This document shows positions 16,656 to 24,549 of a DNA stretch of 64,000 nt, one piece after another (positions within the stretch are counted from its first letter, which is position 1; each line of letters starts with the position of its first letter). Under the pieces are notes generated by a model. It saw only the letters and a program-made list of their open reading frames with translations, did not search any database and had not been told where the DNA came from. The DNA comes from Flavobacteriales bacterium (GTDB taxonomy: Bacteria > Bacteroidota > Bacteroidia > Flavobacteriales_F > PHOS-HE28), in the NCBI GenBank assembly GCA_020635695.1, contig JACJZH010000006.1, positions 62,001-126,000 on the forward strand, given 5' to 3'. The translations under genes were made by a program, and so were the position numbers.

Positions 16656-17018
16656 TCACCACCAGTCGATGCCCAGGAACCGGAGCGTGGTGTATGGGAA
16701 ACCCACGTACCAGCCATCCTTACGGCGTTCCAAGGGGAACACCTCTGCGTTGGCACAGACGCCGTTCCGGGCCTTGCCGGTGGCCGGGTCGAAATGGAAG
16801 CGGTGCCAGGGGCATACCACCCAGCCATCCTCGCACCAACCACCACTGAGCGGTTTCCCTTGGTGCGGGCACTGATCGGCCAGGGCATGAAGCCTGCCGG
16901 CGAGACGAACGAAGCAGAGCGCCCGGCTTCCGGCCTTCGTCCTCAGTAAACGACCCTCCTGCAGTTCATCCACACGCTGGTCCTCCAACCGGCGCCAGCG
17001 GATACGGTCCACGATCAT
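16656..17018 (-). CDS. Rieske [2Fe-2S] domain protein
   Basis: The product is 120 residues with the complete Rieske cluster motif: C-P-H in DQCPHQGKPLSGG near residue 50 and C-P-W-H in WVVCPWHRFHFD near 69. The small soluble form without a membrane anchor resembles ferredoxin components of dioxygenase or nitrite reductase-type systems. No oxygenase lies nearby, so the electron acceptor is unknown. Its ATG overlaps the upstream comEC stop (ATGA), implying translational coupling. Confidence 0.92.
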   Translation of the reverse strand: MIVDRIRWRRLEDQRVDELQEGRLLRTKAGSRALCFVRLAGRLHALADQCPHQGKPLSGGWCEDGWVVCPWHRFHFDPATGKARNGVCANAEVFPLERRKDGWYVGFPYTTLRFLGIDWW

Positions 17019-19090
17019 CGCTGGAGAATGTAAGCACCCTGCTCGCGCAGGTCATGGAAGGGAATGCTCCGTTCCGCCAGTGCTCTTCGCAGATAGGACC
17101 GTTTCCCGCCAGGCATCGAGGGGGAAAGCAGTACGCCAGCCGGTCCCCGTTCCACCAGTTCATCCAGGTCCACCTGCTGTGTGCCGGACAGGACCAGCCA
17201 CCGCTGCCCGGCCAATCCTGCCGACCGCATCTGGTCAAGGCCTTGGATGGGCCAGTCACCGGGTAGCGCGAGGGAGCCGTCGCCCCGTTCCACGGCAGGC
17301 ACCTGCCGCACGGAACGCAGGCCCCATGCACGCCGATGGGCTTCGGTGCGGCGTTGGGCGAAGTCATCGTTGCGATCGCTGAACACGACCAGGTCCCGAC
17401 CATGGACAAGGGCCACTTCAAGCCCCGTTCCTCCGCCGTAGGCCACGAAAGCCTCGCGGTCGTTGACAGCCCTTGCCGTGCGGATCCAGGTCATGCACAG
17501 AACGAGCAGGATCACCACCGTCACGGGCCACCCCGGCCGCCAACGCCATGCCAGCCGCGCTGCCACCACCGCGATCAACCCGTACAGCAGCACCGCCTGG
17601 AACCAGTCCAGCCGAAGGTCCGGGTACGCACCGGGAAGTTCCGCGAAGAACCGGGTGGAGCCCGCCAGGGCCTTCAGGACCCAGGTCATCAAGAAGGCCA
17701 TGATCTTCCCCAACAACGGGACCTTGTACACCAGGAGTAGGACACCACCGCCATAGACCGCGACGGTGACCAGGCTCACGACCACCAGGTTCGCGGGCAG
17801 GAACCACATGGGGAAGGCCTTGAACGTGAGCAGTGCGAGCGGTGTGGTCATGAGCTGGGCGGCCACCGAGACCACCAGCAAGGACCAGAGGTACCCAAGC
17901 ACGCGGTTCGGAGGTACCCAGAGCCGACGCAAGGGGTCGTGGAACAGCAGGATGCCCAACACCGCCAGGAAGCTGAACTGGAAGCTCAGCTGGCCCAGCA
18001 TGCGTGGGTCCAGGACCAACAGCACGAACGCCGCCGATGCAAGGCTGTTCATCGAGTCGCTCTGGCGGCGCACCATGCCAGCCACGGTGAACAACGTGAA
18101 CATGGTGGCCGCTCGCACCACGGATGGCGCACCACCGGTCAGGCCCGCATAACCCCACAAGGCCGCCAGGATGATGGTTCCACGAAGCACCATGTACCCC
18201 CGCCGCTTGCCCCACCAGCCCAACAGTGCGGCGAATACGGCGAACACCAGGCCCACGTGCAGTCCGGACACGGCAAGGACGTGCATGGTCCCACTGCGGG
18301 CGAACGCATCGCGCTGCTGTTGCTCCAGACCGCTGCGATCACCGAGCAGGAGGGCCCGGGCGATGTCCTGCTCCGCATCGGGAAGTCCACTCTCCTCCAG
18401 CCAGCGAGTCACCTGTTCCCGGGCTTCGGCGAACACGTCCATCCATTGCCGTTGATGACCGGCCGGCACCCACCTGCCACTTCCTACGAAGGCCTCTCGG
18501 TGGATACCCCGGGATGCGGCCCAGGACCTCAGGTCGAACCCGCCGGGGTCCGGGACCCTGTCCATGGGTTCGGGCCGGCAGCGGATCCAAACGAGATCGC
18601 CTGGCCTGAGCCAGGCCTGGGAACTGTCCGGAGCCAGGGTGAGCCGAAGGTGCTCTCCGGTAGCCAGAGCCGCGTTGCCATCACGATGGGCCAGCACCTC
18701 CGCATCCGCCCGCCAATGACCGGACCGGGATCGCTGCACCTGGTCCAGGCGTACGAGCATGTCCTGCATGCTCCCTGTCGCCCCAGCGGCAGGATCATCA
18801 GACGCCGTATCGGCACGCAAGCCTCCCCACAGGACCCCGAAGAGGACCAGGAACGCAGCCACCAACGCTCCCCGGATGGCACGCTGCTCGAACCGGTACT
18901 TCCGCCCGAAGGACCACAGGACCAAGAACAGGAGCACGGCCAAGGCCAACAACCATGGCGGCCCGATGGGGACCCCGGAACGCGCGATGAGCAGACCGAC
19001 CAGAAAGGGCAACAGCAAGCGAAGCATGGGTGCCCTGATCAGTGCCGACCAGGCGCCCGTCTCCCGTCCGTCCCATCGACCTCCGACCAT
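17015..19090 (-). CDS. comEC: ComEC/Rec2-family DNA uptake channel
   Basis: The product is 691 residues from the first ATG. A second ATG at 19027 (MLRLLLPFLVG) would start exactly at the first membrane helix and is equally plausible. A TAATTTTC box ending 4 bases before 19090 would give either a leaderless message or a leader of about 65 nt. Domains in order: N-terminal DUF4131-like OB region with helices, the Competence domain with TMHVLAVSGLHVGLVFA and LTGGAPSVVRAATMF, several further helices, then a soluble C-terminal part. The metal-binding HxHxDH of a full MBL domain is absent. ComEC carries single-stranded DNA across the inner membrane during natural transformation. Confidence 0.9.
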   Translation of the reverse strand: MVGGRWDGRETGAWSALIRAPMLRLLLPFLVGLLIARSGVPIGPPWLLALAVLLFLVLWSFGRKYRFEQRAIRGALVAAFLVLFGVLWGGLRADTASDDPAAGATGSMQDMLVRLDQVQRSRSGHWRADAEVLAHRDGNAALATGEHLRLTLAPDSSQAWLRPGDLVWIRCRPEPMDRVPDPGGFDLRSWAASRGIHREAFVGSGRWVPAGHQRQWMDVFAEAREQVTRWLEESGLPDAEQDIARALLLGDRSGLEQQQRDAFARSGTMHVLAVSGLHVGLVFAVFAALLGWWGKRRGYMVLRGTIILAALWGYAGLTGGAPSVVRAATMFTLFTVAGMVRRQSDSMNSLASAAFVLLVLDPRMLGQLSFQFSFLAVLGILLFHDPLRRLWVPPNRVLGYLWSLLVVSVAAQLMTTPLALLTFKAFPMWFLPANLVVVSLVTVAVYGGGVLLLVYKVPLLGKIMAFLMTWVLKALAGSTRFFAELPGAYPDLRLDWFQAVLLYGLIAVVAARLAWRWRPGWPVTVVILLVLCMTWIRTARAVNDREAFVAYGGGTGLEVALVHGRDLVVFSDRNDDFAQRRTEAHRRAWGLRSVRQVPAVERGDGSLALPGDWPIQGLDQMRSAGLAGQRWLVLSGTQQVDLDELVERGPAGVLLSPSMPGGKRSYLRRALAERSIPFHDLREQGAYILQR

Positions 19091-19185
19091 GGCGGAAAAT
19101 TATTCGTGGGCGGGATAACCTTCTTCGTCGAGATCCCGTTCAATGAAAGGAACCTCCGTTTAGCTTCACGTTCTCTTTACACGCC

Positions 19186-19371
19186 ATGCTCGTCCTCGCC
19201 ATCCTCCTCGCCGCTTCCTTCTTCGGGCTCATCACCGCCTACATCGCAGGGCAGAAAGGCTACGATGTGATGACGTGGTACTGCATCGGATTGGTCGTTG
19301 GGCCACTTGGATTGGGAACCCTCCTCCTGCCTCAGGTGGAGCGTCGTGCGGAGGCCGTTCCTCTCCGCTGA
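19186..19371 (+). CDS. Small membrane protein, function unknown
   Basis: The product is 61 residues: an N-terminal helix (LAILLAASFFGLITAYIA), a short GQKGYDVMTW loop, and a second helix (IGLVVGPLGLGTLLLP). The aromatic-then-GxxxGPLGL pattern recurs in small hypothetical membrane proteins of many bacteria, but no function is known to me. Reality is supported by an intrinsic terminator at 19395-19416 right after its stop. TAGCTTCA at 19161-19168, two mismatches from the -7 consensus, lies upstream. It is divergent from comEC. Confidence 0.6.
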   Translation: MLVLAILLAASFFGLITAYIAGQKGYDVMTWYCIGLVVGPLGLGTLLLPQVERRAEAVPLR

Positions 19372-19394
19372 GCCCTTCCGGGGCGCATCGAGGA

Positions 19395-19416
19395 AGGCCC
19401 TGCGGGGCCTTTTTTC
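19395..19416 (+). terminator. Intrinsic terminator after the 61-residue membrane protein
   Basis: Stem AAGGCCC / GGGCCTT with loop TGCG, followed by a run of six T (19411-19416). It lies between the convergent ends of the small gene and the rlmI-like gene. Confidence 0.8.
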
Positions 19417-19422
19417 ATGCCC

Positions 19423-20613
19423 TTACAGCACCTGCAGGACCAGGCTCTTCAAGTACTGCGTTTCGGGAATGGACCAATGCACCGGATGGTCGGGCGGCTG
19501 GCCTCCCTCCGTCACGGTGCGCAACTGGCGCCGGGCATCCCTTGCCGCTTCGCCCACCATGTCCCGGAACAGGTCCGGTGTCATGTGCTGGCTGCAGGAG
19601 CAGGTGACAAGGAACCCGCCCCGTGGCAGGCATTTCATGGCCCGCAGGTTGATCTCCTTGTAGCCGCGCCAGGCCTTGTCCAGCGCGGACCGGCTCTTGG
19701 CGAATGCCGGTGGGTCCAGCACGATCACATCCCATTGCCCACCCTTGCGGCTGGCCTCGGTCAGGTGGTCGAAGACATTGGCCTCCTTGAACGTGCACCG
19801 GTCGCCAAGTCCGTTCAAGTCGGCGTTCGTGCTTGCCTGGTGCACCGCATCAGCACTGATGTCCAGTCCGGTGACCTCGGAAGCGCCATAGCGTGCCGCA
19901 TGCAATGCGAACCCGCCGGTGTGGGTGAAACAGTCCAGCACACGTGCGCCAGGCACGATCGGTGCAATGGACGCGTGGTTCAGTCGTTGGTCCAGGAAAT
20001 GACCCGTCTTCTGGCCGGTGGCCACGTCAACCTCCCAAATGAGGTCGTTCTCACGGATCCGGATGCGGGTCTCGAAGGGCTCGGAAAGGAATCCCTTCTG
20101 CGGATCGAGTCCTTCCTTGGTGCGAATGGGCACATCGTTGCGTTCAAAGACACGCGACGCTCCGGTGACCTCGCGGAGCGCATCCACGAGGACGTCCTTC
20201 CATCGGTCCATGCCCAGTGACAAGGTCTGCAGCACGAGCACGCCCGGGTCGTTCCCTTCGTCCTTGAACAGGTCGGCCACCAGTGCCGGAAGGCCATCGG
20301 CCTCTCCAAAGACCACACGCCGGCTTGGTGGACACCCGGTGCGTTCCCGGTGATCCCAGGCCTCCTGGATGCGTTCCCGAAAGAACCCAGCGTTCACGCG
20401 CACATCGAACTCGCGGGTGAGCAGACGGACGAGGATCCGGGACACCGCGTTGTAGTAGCCCTGTCCAACAGGCCTTCCGCGGTCGTCCACCACCCGGACG
20501 ATATCACCCGGACCTGGACTTCCGTCGATCCGCAGCACTTGGTTGTCGAACACCCACGGATGTCCCGATCGGACACGGTCGCGGGGATCGCGGATGTGGA
20601 TCACGGCCTGCAT
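19423..20613 (-). CDS. rlmI: RlmI-like 23S rRNA cytosine methyltransferase
   Basis: The product is 396 residues. The N-terminal PUA-like RNA-binding domain includes RVRSGHPWVFDNQV. The central GFLSEPFETRIRIREND linker and GQKTGHFLDQR precede the Rossmann methyltransferase domain: SAM motif LDCFTHTGGFALHAA near residue 230 and catalytic motif VIVLDPPAFAKSR near 300. A CSCS motif (TCSCSQHM) is near 345. The family member RlmI makes m5C1962 in E. coli; the exact site here is inferred. It is the last gene of the surE-lpxB-spoIID group, 20 bases after the spoIID stop, although CACCTTTG at 20619-20626, 5 bases before the ATG, may be its own -7 box. Confidence 0.88.
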   Translation of the reverse strand: MQAVIHIRDPRDRVRSGHPWVFDNQVLRIDGSPGPGDIVRVVDDRGRPVGQGYYNAVSRILVRLLTREFDVRVNAGFFRERIQEAWDHRERTGCPPSRRVVFGEADGLPALVADLFKDEGNDPGVLVLQTLSLGMDRWKDVLVDALREVTGASRVFERNDVPIRTKEGLDPQKGFLSEPFETRIRIRENDLIWEVDVATGQKTGHFLDQRLNHASIAPIVPGARVLDCFTHTGGFALHAARYGASEVTGLDISADAVHQASTNADLNGLGDRCTFKEANVFDHLTEASRKGGQWDVIVLDPPAFAKSRSALDKAWRGYKEINLRAMKCLPRGGFLVTCSCSQHMTPDLFRDMVGEAARDARRQLRTVTEGGQPPDHPVHWSIPETQYLKSLVLQVL

Positions 20614-20633
20614 GCAGGCAAAGGTGGCGCTTC

Positions 20634-21806
20634 TTATTGGCCGATGTCGCGGAAGAAGTCGAGGGAGGCCAGATCGACCAGATGGACCTCGGCGTAGTAG
20701 TAGTGGAGGATGTCCACGAACGAGAAGCCACGGCGGGCCATCTCCATGGCCCCTTCCTGGCAGACCCCCACCCCATGTCCGAACCCGCGACCCTCGAACA
20801 CCACGTTCTCGCCCTCCTCATGCAGGGTGAAATAGGTGGAGTTCAGCTTCCAGTCCGCCCGGACCTGCTTCAACGGCACCAGGGGCTCGCGCTGGTTCAT
20901 GTAGATGCCCCGGCAGGTGGGATGATGGTCGAGCAGGGGGAACAGGTCCGCGCTGCTGGCGGTGTTCACACCGTAGGCACGCTTCAAGTAGGCGACCCAG
21001 TCCTTTCTGGGAACGCGCTTCTGCCAGGTGGCATGGGAGCCGGCCAGACAGAAGGTGTCCGTGGTGGCCTGCAGGTAGGGTTCCGACTTGCTCCAGACGT
21101 CCTCCGCGTTGAGCGTCTCGCCCCCGCAGTTGCTGTGGAAGGTGGCATGGATCAGGCGGATGTCCGCGTCCACCATCACCATGTTGCGGGTCTCGAGAAC
21201 GGCCTGGGCGATGGTGTCGGTGTGGTTGCGGCCGTGGTATACCTGGCAATGCACCCGGTCACAGACCTCGAAGCCCTGGTCCAGGTGCTTGCGCTGGTTG
21301 GAAAGGGCATAGGTCCGACAGCTCACCGCCTGCAGTTTGTAATACTCCAGGTGATGGTGTCTGCCGGCCTCGCTCTGAACGACACCGGCCACGTACTCCT
21401 CCAGGGGCACCACGTTCACCAGGCGGAGGGCTCCGTTCTCCAGGGTCACTTCCAAGCCACCTTCGTAGGCCCGCTCGGCCATGCGGTGGTCCATGGAGCG
21501 CATGCGGAAGGCACTGTTCGCCTGTCGGCTGCGGAACTCGATGCGCTCCCTGGCCGTGTACGTGCTGCTGAGGGTCCGGCAGATCAACCGGCCATTGCCC
21601 ACTTCCACCTTCAGCCCATCATGACTGGTCACCTGGGCCTTCCGCTCTCCGTCGGTGAACACGTCGTACACCCCGCGGTGCGTCATCACCACCGCCTTCT
21701 GAACGGTCTTGTCCCGAAGCAGGCCCACGCGGATGACCCTGGCCTGGCCAAGAAGGTCGGCCGCGATCAGCAGGACCGCGAAAAGGACGAACGAACGCTG
21801 GGACAC
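20634..21806 (-). CDS. SpoIID/LytB-domain protein (putative lytic amidase-enhancer or transglycosylase)
   Basis: The product is 390 residues. The GTG at 21806 is chosen as the start because the upstream TTG (21815) overlaps a perfect TAGTTTTG -7 box. A signal peptide follows (SFVLFAVLLIAADLLGQA). The SpoIID core is present: LEEYVAGVVQSEAG, where the family's catalytic glutamate lies, then KLQAVSCRTYAL, FHSNCGGET and GRGFGHGVGVCQEGAMEMA. SpoIID in Bacillus cleaves denuded glycan strands. In a non-sporulating Bacteroidota, a cell-wall remodelling role is inferred. Confidence 0.88.
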   Translation of the reverse strand: MSQRSFVLFAVLLIAADLLGQARVIRVGLLRDKTVQKAVVMTHRGVYDVFTDGERKAQVTSHDGLKVEVGNGRLICRTLSSTYTARERIEFRSRQANSAFRMRSMDHRMAERAYEGGLEVTLENGALRLVNVVPLEEYVAGVVQSEAGRHHHLEYYKLQAVSCRTYALSNQRKHLDQGFEVCDRVHCQVYHGRNHTDTIAQAVLETRNMVMVDADIRLIHATFHSNCGGETLNAEDVWSKSEPYLQATTDTFCLAGSHATWQKRVPRKDWVAYLKRAYGVNTASSADLFPLLDHHPTCRGIYMNQREPLVPLKQVRADWKLNSTYFTLHEEGENVVFEGRGFGHGVGVCQEGAMEMARRGFSFVDILHYYYAEVHLVDLASLDFFRDIGQ

Positions 21807-21812
21807 GGCGGC

Positions 21813-21820
21813 CAAAACTA
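21813..21820 (-). promoter_or_regulatory. -7 box TAGTTTTG of the SpoIID-like gene
   Basis: An exact TANNTTTG match ending 6 bases before the GTG at 21806. It argues against translation from the TTG inside the box and gives the gene a promoter separate from lpxB. Confidence 0.5.
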
Positions 21821-21839
21821 CCGGCGCTGCGAACGGGGG

Positions 21840-22952
21840 TCAGGCCCCTGCCGACAGACTTTTCCACACCCGATCGGCGACCTTCTCCGAGGCCCCTGGC
21901 CCCCCCAGCCGGTGCAACAGGTCGGCCAGGTCCAGCTGGATGCGTTCGCGGTAGGCCCTGTCGTTCAGCAGTCGGTCCAGTTCCGTGCTCAAGGCCTCCG
22001 GGGTCAGTTCATCCTGGATCAGCTCCCGCACCACCTCGGTGCCCATGATCAGGTTCACCAGGGAGATGAAAGGCACCTTGACCAGGCGACGGGCCAGCCA
22101 GAAGTTCACCGTGCTGCCTTTGTAGCAGACCACCTCGGGCACTCCGAACAAGGCCGTCTCCAGGGTGGCCGTGCCGGAGGTGACCAGCGCAGCATCCGCA
22201 TGGCGGAGGATGTCGTAGGTGCGGCCCACGATCACCTCGGCCGGGGCGTCGCCGATCACTTCGCGATAGAACCGGGCATCCACCGCAGGTGCCGCGGCCA
22301 CCACGAAACGATGGTCCGGGAACTTCTCCGCCGTGCTGAGCATCAGGGGAAGCATGCGCGCGATCTCCTGCCGGCGGCTGCCAGGAAGCACGGCCACCAC
22401 GGGCCTCGGATCATCGCCGGGCAGTGGTTCCAGCGGCCGTTTGCCCTCGGCCTCGATGGCGTCCAGCAAGGGGTGCCCCACGAAGGTGACCTCCATGCCT
22501 TGCTCCCTATACCATTCCTCCTCGAAGGGCAGGATCACGAAGAGCTCGTCCACCACCTTGCGGATGGTGCGCACCCGGCCCTTCTTCCAGGCCCAGACCT
22601 GCGGACTGATGTAGTAGAACACCTTGATGCCCTGCTGGTGGGCGAACTCGGCGATGCGCAGGTTGAACCCGGGATAGTCCACCAGCACCACGGCATCGGG
22701 CTTCCACGCTTCGATGTCCCGCTTGCAGAAGGCGATGTTGTCCAGGATCGTCCGCAGGTTCTTCACCACTTCGGCGAAGCCCATGAAGGCCAGGTCCCGG
22801 TAGTGCTTCACCAGCTCGGCCCCCTGGCCGGCCATGCGGTCGCCGCCCCAGGCCCGCACCTCCAGCTGCGGATCGCGCTTGCGCAACTCCTTCAACAGGT
22901 TGGCCGCGTGCAGGTCGCCGCTGGCCTCGCCGGCTATGACGTAGAGCCGCAT
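21840..22952 (-). CDS. lpxB: Lipid-A-disaccharide synthase LpxB
   Basis: The product is 370 residues. It condenses UDP-2,3-diacylglucosamine with lipid X on the inner face of the inner membrane in lipid A synthesis. Family motifs: MRLYVIAGEASGDLHAANL at the start, LVDYPGFNLRIA near residue 100, YYISPQVWAWKKGRV near 120, VGHPLLDA near 170, LPGSRRQEI near 195, and VTSGTATLETALF near 265. The start at 22952 matches the family. It lies 4 bases after the small membrane protein gene in a row with surE. Confidence 0.95.
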   Translation of the reverse strand: MRLYVIAGEASGDLHAANLLKELRKRDPQLEVRAWGGDRMAGQGAELVKHYRDLAFMGFAEVVKNLRTILDNIAFCKRDIEAWKPDAVVLVDYPGFNLRIAEFAHQQGIKVFYYISPQVWAWKKGRVRTIRKVVDELFVILPFEEEWYREQGMEVTFVGHPLLDAIEAEGKRPLEPLPGDDPRPVVAVLPGSRRQEIARMLPLMLSTAEKFPDHRFVVAAAPAVDARFYREVIGDAPAEVIVGRTYDILRHADAALVTSGTATLETALFGVPEVVCYKGSTVNFWLARRLVKVPFISLVNLIMGTEVVRELIQDELTPEALSTELDRLLNDRAYRERIQLDLADLLHRLGGPGASEKVADRVWKSLSAGA

Positions 22953-22956
22953 CCGG

Positions 22957-23265
22957 TCAGGTGATGAGCACCACGATGGCGATGCCGTACAGGAACATGG
23001 CGGTGATGAGGCCCCGCATGGCATGCTGCCAACCGAGACGGTCCAGGAGGAAGAACACAGGCACCTCGGCGATCAGGCTGAGGGACAGGATCGGAGCCTG
23101 GTAGCGGCGCGTGCCCAAGAAGAGGTCGTGGATGTAGTAGTCCAGGTCCAGGTGCGGACGGATCCAGCCGGTGTAGATCAGGCCATAGGCGAAGAAGCCC
23201 AGAACGGGGGCCAACAAACCGAGCAGCAGGCCCACCCATCGGCTGTCACCCCGCTCAGCGCCCAT
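22957..23265 (-). CDS. Small membrane protein between surE and lpxB, function unknown
   Basis: The product is 102 residues. Three hydrophobic segments are visible: LLLGLLAPVLGFFAYGLIY near residue 13, SLSLIAEVPVFFLLD near 61, and LITAMFLYGIAIVVLIT at the C-terminus. The loop between the first two is rich in D/Y (LDLDYYIHDLF). It overlaps the surE 3' end by 11 bases and ends 4 bases before lpxB, so it is embedded in the operon. A lipid A or envelope role is suggested only by this position. Confidence 0.75.
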   Translation of the reverse strand: MGAERGDSRWVGLLLGLLAPVLGFFAYGLIYTGWIRPHLDLDYYIHDLFLGTRRYQAPILSLSLIAEVPVFFLLDRLGWQHAMRGLITAMFLYGIAIVVLIT

Positions 23266-24034
23266 GATCCCAGGTGTTCAGGGCGGCGATGGCGTGGTGG
23301 GCCGTCATGTCGAACTGGGTGGGCACCACGCTCACGAAGCCGTTGTCCACGGCCCACACGTCGGTGTCCTCGCCGTGGTCCTCGCTGCGGAACTCCCCTT
23401 TCAGCCAGTAGTACTCCTTGCCCGATGGATCGAGCCGGGCCTCGAACTCGTCCTCCCAATTGGCCCGTGCCTGCCGGCAAACCCGGATCCCCTTCAGCGG
23501 GCCCTTGCCGGCCTTGGGCACGTTCACGTTCAGGCAGTATCCCTGCCCGAGTCCATGCTCCTGGGTGTTCTTCACCAGCGAGCGGACCACCGGACGCACA
23601 TGGGTGAAGTCGGCCTCGATGGCATGGTCCATGAGGCTGAACCCGATCGAGGGAATGCCTTCCATGGCCCCTTCGACGGCGGCGCTCATCGTGCCACTGT
23701 ACAGGACGTTGATGCTGATGTTGGCCCCGTGATTGATGCCGCTCACCAGCAGGTCCGGTTTGGAACCGCCGAGAAGCTTGTAGATGGCCAGTTTCACGCA
23801 GTCCACCGGTGTGCCGTTGCAGCTCCAGGCCTCCACGCCCTCCATCAGGTCCACGCGGGCCAACCGCAGGAAGCTGTGGATGGTGATGGCATGCCCCATG
23901 GCGCTCTGGGGCTTGTCCGGCGCCACCACCAGCACCCGGCCGAAGGGCAGCACTTCCTCCACCAGCGTTCGGATGCCCGGGGCGAAGATGCCGTCGTCGT
24001 TGGTGACCAGGATCAGGGGCTTGTCGTTGGCCAT
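23255..24034 (-). CDS. surE: 5'/3'-nucleotidase SurE
   Basis: The product is 259 residues. SurE is a metal-dependent nucleoside monophosphatase linked to stationary-phase survival. The metal-binding TNDDGIFAPG is near residue 11, VVAPDKPQSAMGHAIT near 37, CNGTPVDCVKLA near 72, and the diagnostic VSGINHGANIS near 94. The start at 24034 (MANDKPLIL) is preferred; the upstream frame passes through the 8-bp repeat array and does not resemble the family. A perfect TACCTTTG box ends 7 bases before the ATG. It heads the leftward group toward lpxB. Confidence 0.95.
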   Translation of the reverse strand: MANDKPLILVTNDDGIFAPGIRTLVEEVLPFGRVLVVAPDKPQSAMGHAITIHSFLRLARVDLMEGVEAWSCNGTPVDCVKLAIYKLLGGSKPDLLVSGINHGANISINVLYSGTMSAAVEGAMEGIPSIGFSLMDHAIEADFTHVRPVVRSLVKNTQEHGLGQGYCLNVNVPKAGKGPLKGIRVCRQARANWEDEFEARLDPSGKEYYWLKGEFRSEDHGEDTDVWAVDNGFVSVVPTQFDMTAHHAIAALNTWDHGR

Positions 24035-24041
24035 GGCGGCG

Positions 24042-24049
24042 CAAAGGTA
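24042..24049 (-). promoter_or_regulatory. -7 box TACCTTTG of surE
   Basis: An exact TANNTTTG match 7 bases before the surE ATG. The GTGGGAAT repeat array begins 5 bp further upstream and occupies the place where a -33 element would be. Confidence 0.55.
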
Positions 24050-24054
24050 TCCTA

Positions 24055-24102
24055 GTGGGAATGTGGGAATGTGGGAATGTGGGAATGTGGGAATGTGGGA
24101 AT
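24055..24102. repeat. Tandem 8-bp repeat (GTGGGAAT, six perfect units)
   Basis: There are six identical, uninterrupted octamers between the divergent surE and ridA genes. With no mismatch between units, the array looks recent or prone to slippage. Confidence 0.98.
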
Positions 24103-24168
24103 GAGCTCCGACCCAAGGTCCGCGTTGCTTGCGACCTTTGGCAACGTTCAACCTCCAACCCGACCACC

Positions 24169-24549
24169 GTGAAGAAAGCCATCCACCCTGCCGGCGCCGC
24201 CAAGCCGATCGCCCCCTATTCCCCGGCCATCGAGGCGGGCGGGTTCGTGTTCCTCAGCGGCCAGATCGCACTGGACCCGGCCACCGGCGAACTGGACCGG
24301 AAGAACATCACCGCCGAGACCCACCGCGTGATGCGCAACATCGGCCTGCTCCTGGAGGCCGCCGGCCTGGGCTACGAGCACCTGGTGAAGTGCACGATCT
24401 TCCTCAGCAGCATGGACCACTATGCGGCGGTGAACGAGGTGTACGCCACCTACTTCCCAGGGGATCCCCCGGCGCGCGAGGCCGTGGCCGTACGCACCCT
24501 GCCACGGAACGTGGACGTGGAGATCAGCGCGATCGCCCATCGCGGCTGA
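24169..24549 (+). CDS. ridA: RidA-family enamine/imine deaminase
   Basis: The product is 126 residues, the usual RidA size, starting with GTG. The opening KKAIHPAGAAKPIAPYSPAIEAG and FVFLSGQIALDPATGE are the RidA signature. The C-terminal PAREAVAVRTLPRNVDVEI keeps the arginine (R of VRTLP) that binds the substrate carboxylate in active members. RidA hydrolyses reactive enamines such as 2-aminoacrylate made by PLP enzymes. Its stop directly abuts that of the convergent glycosyltransferase gene. Confidence 0.93.
   Translation: MKKAIHPAGAAKPIAPYSPAIEAGGFVFLSGQIALDPATGELDRKNITAETHRVMRNIGLLLEAAGLGYEHLVKCTIFLSSMDHYAAVNEVYATYFPGDPPAREAVAVRTLPRNVDVEISAIAHRG

Noticed and set aside
20637..22964. Rightward open frame of 775 codons antisense to the SpoIID-like gene and lpxB
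   Set aside because: It spans two real genes and their intergenic gap. Composition is that expected of a reverse frame in GC-rich DNA.
24055..24102. Possible CRISPR array
   Set aside because: Units are 8 bp, directly adjacent with no spacers, and there are no cas genes nearby.
24055..24168. Upstream extension of RidA through the octamer repeat
   Set aside because: The translated repeat (GMWECGNV...) is not protein-like, and the RidA family starts near the GTG at 24169.
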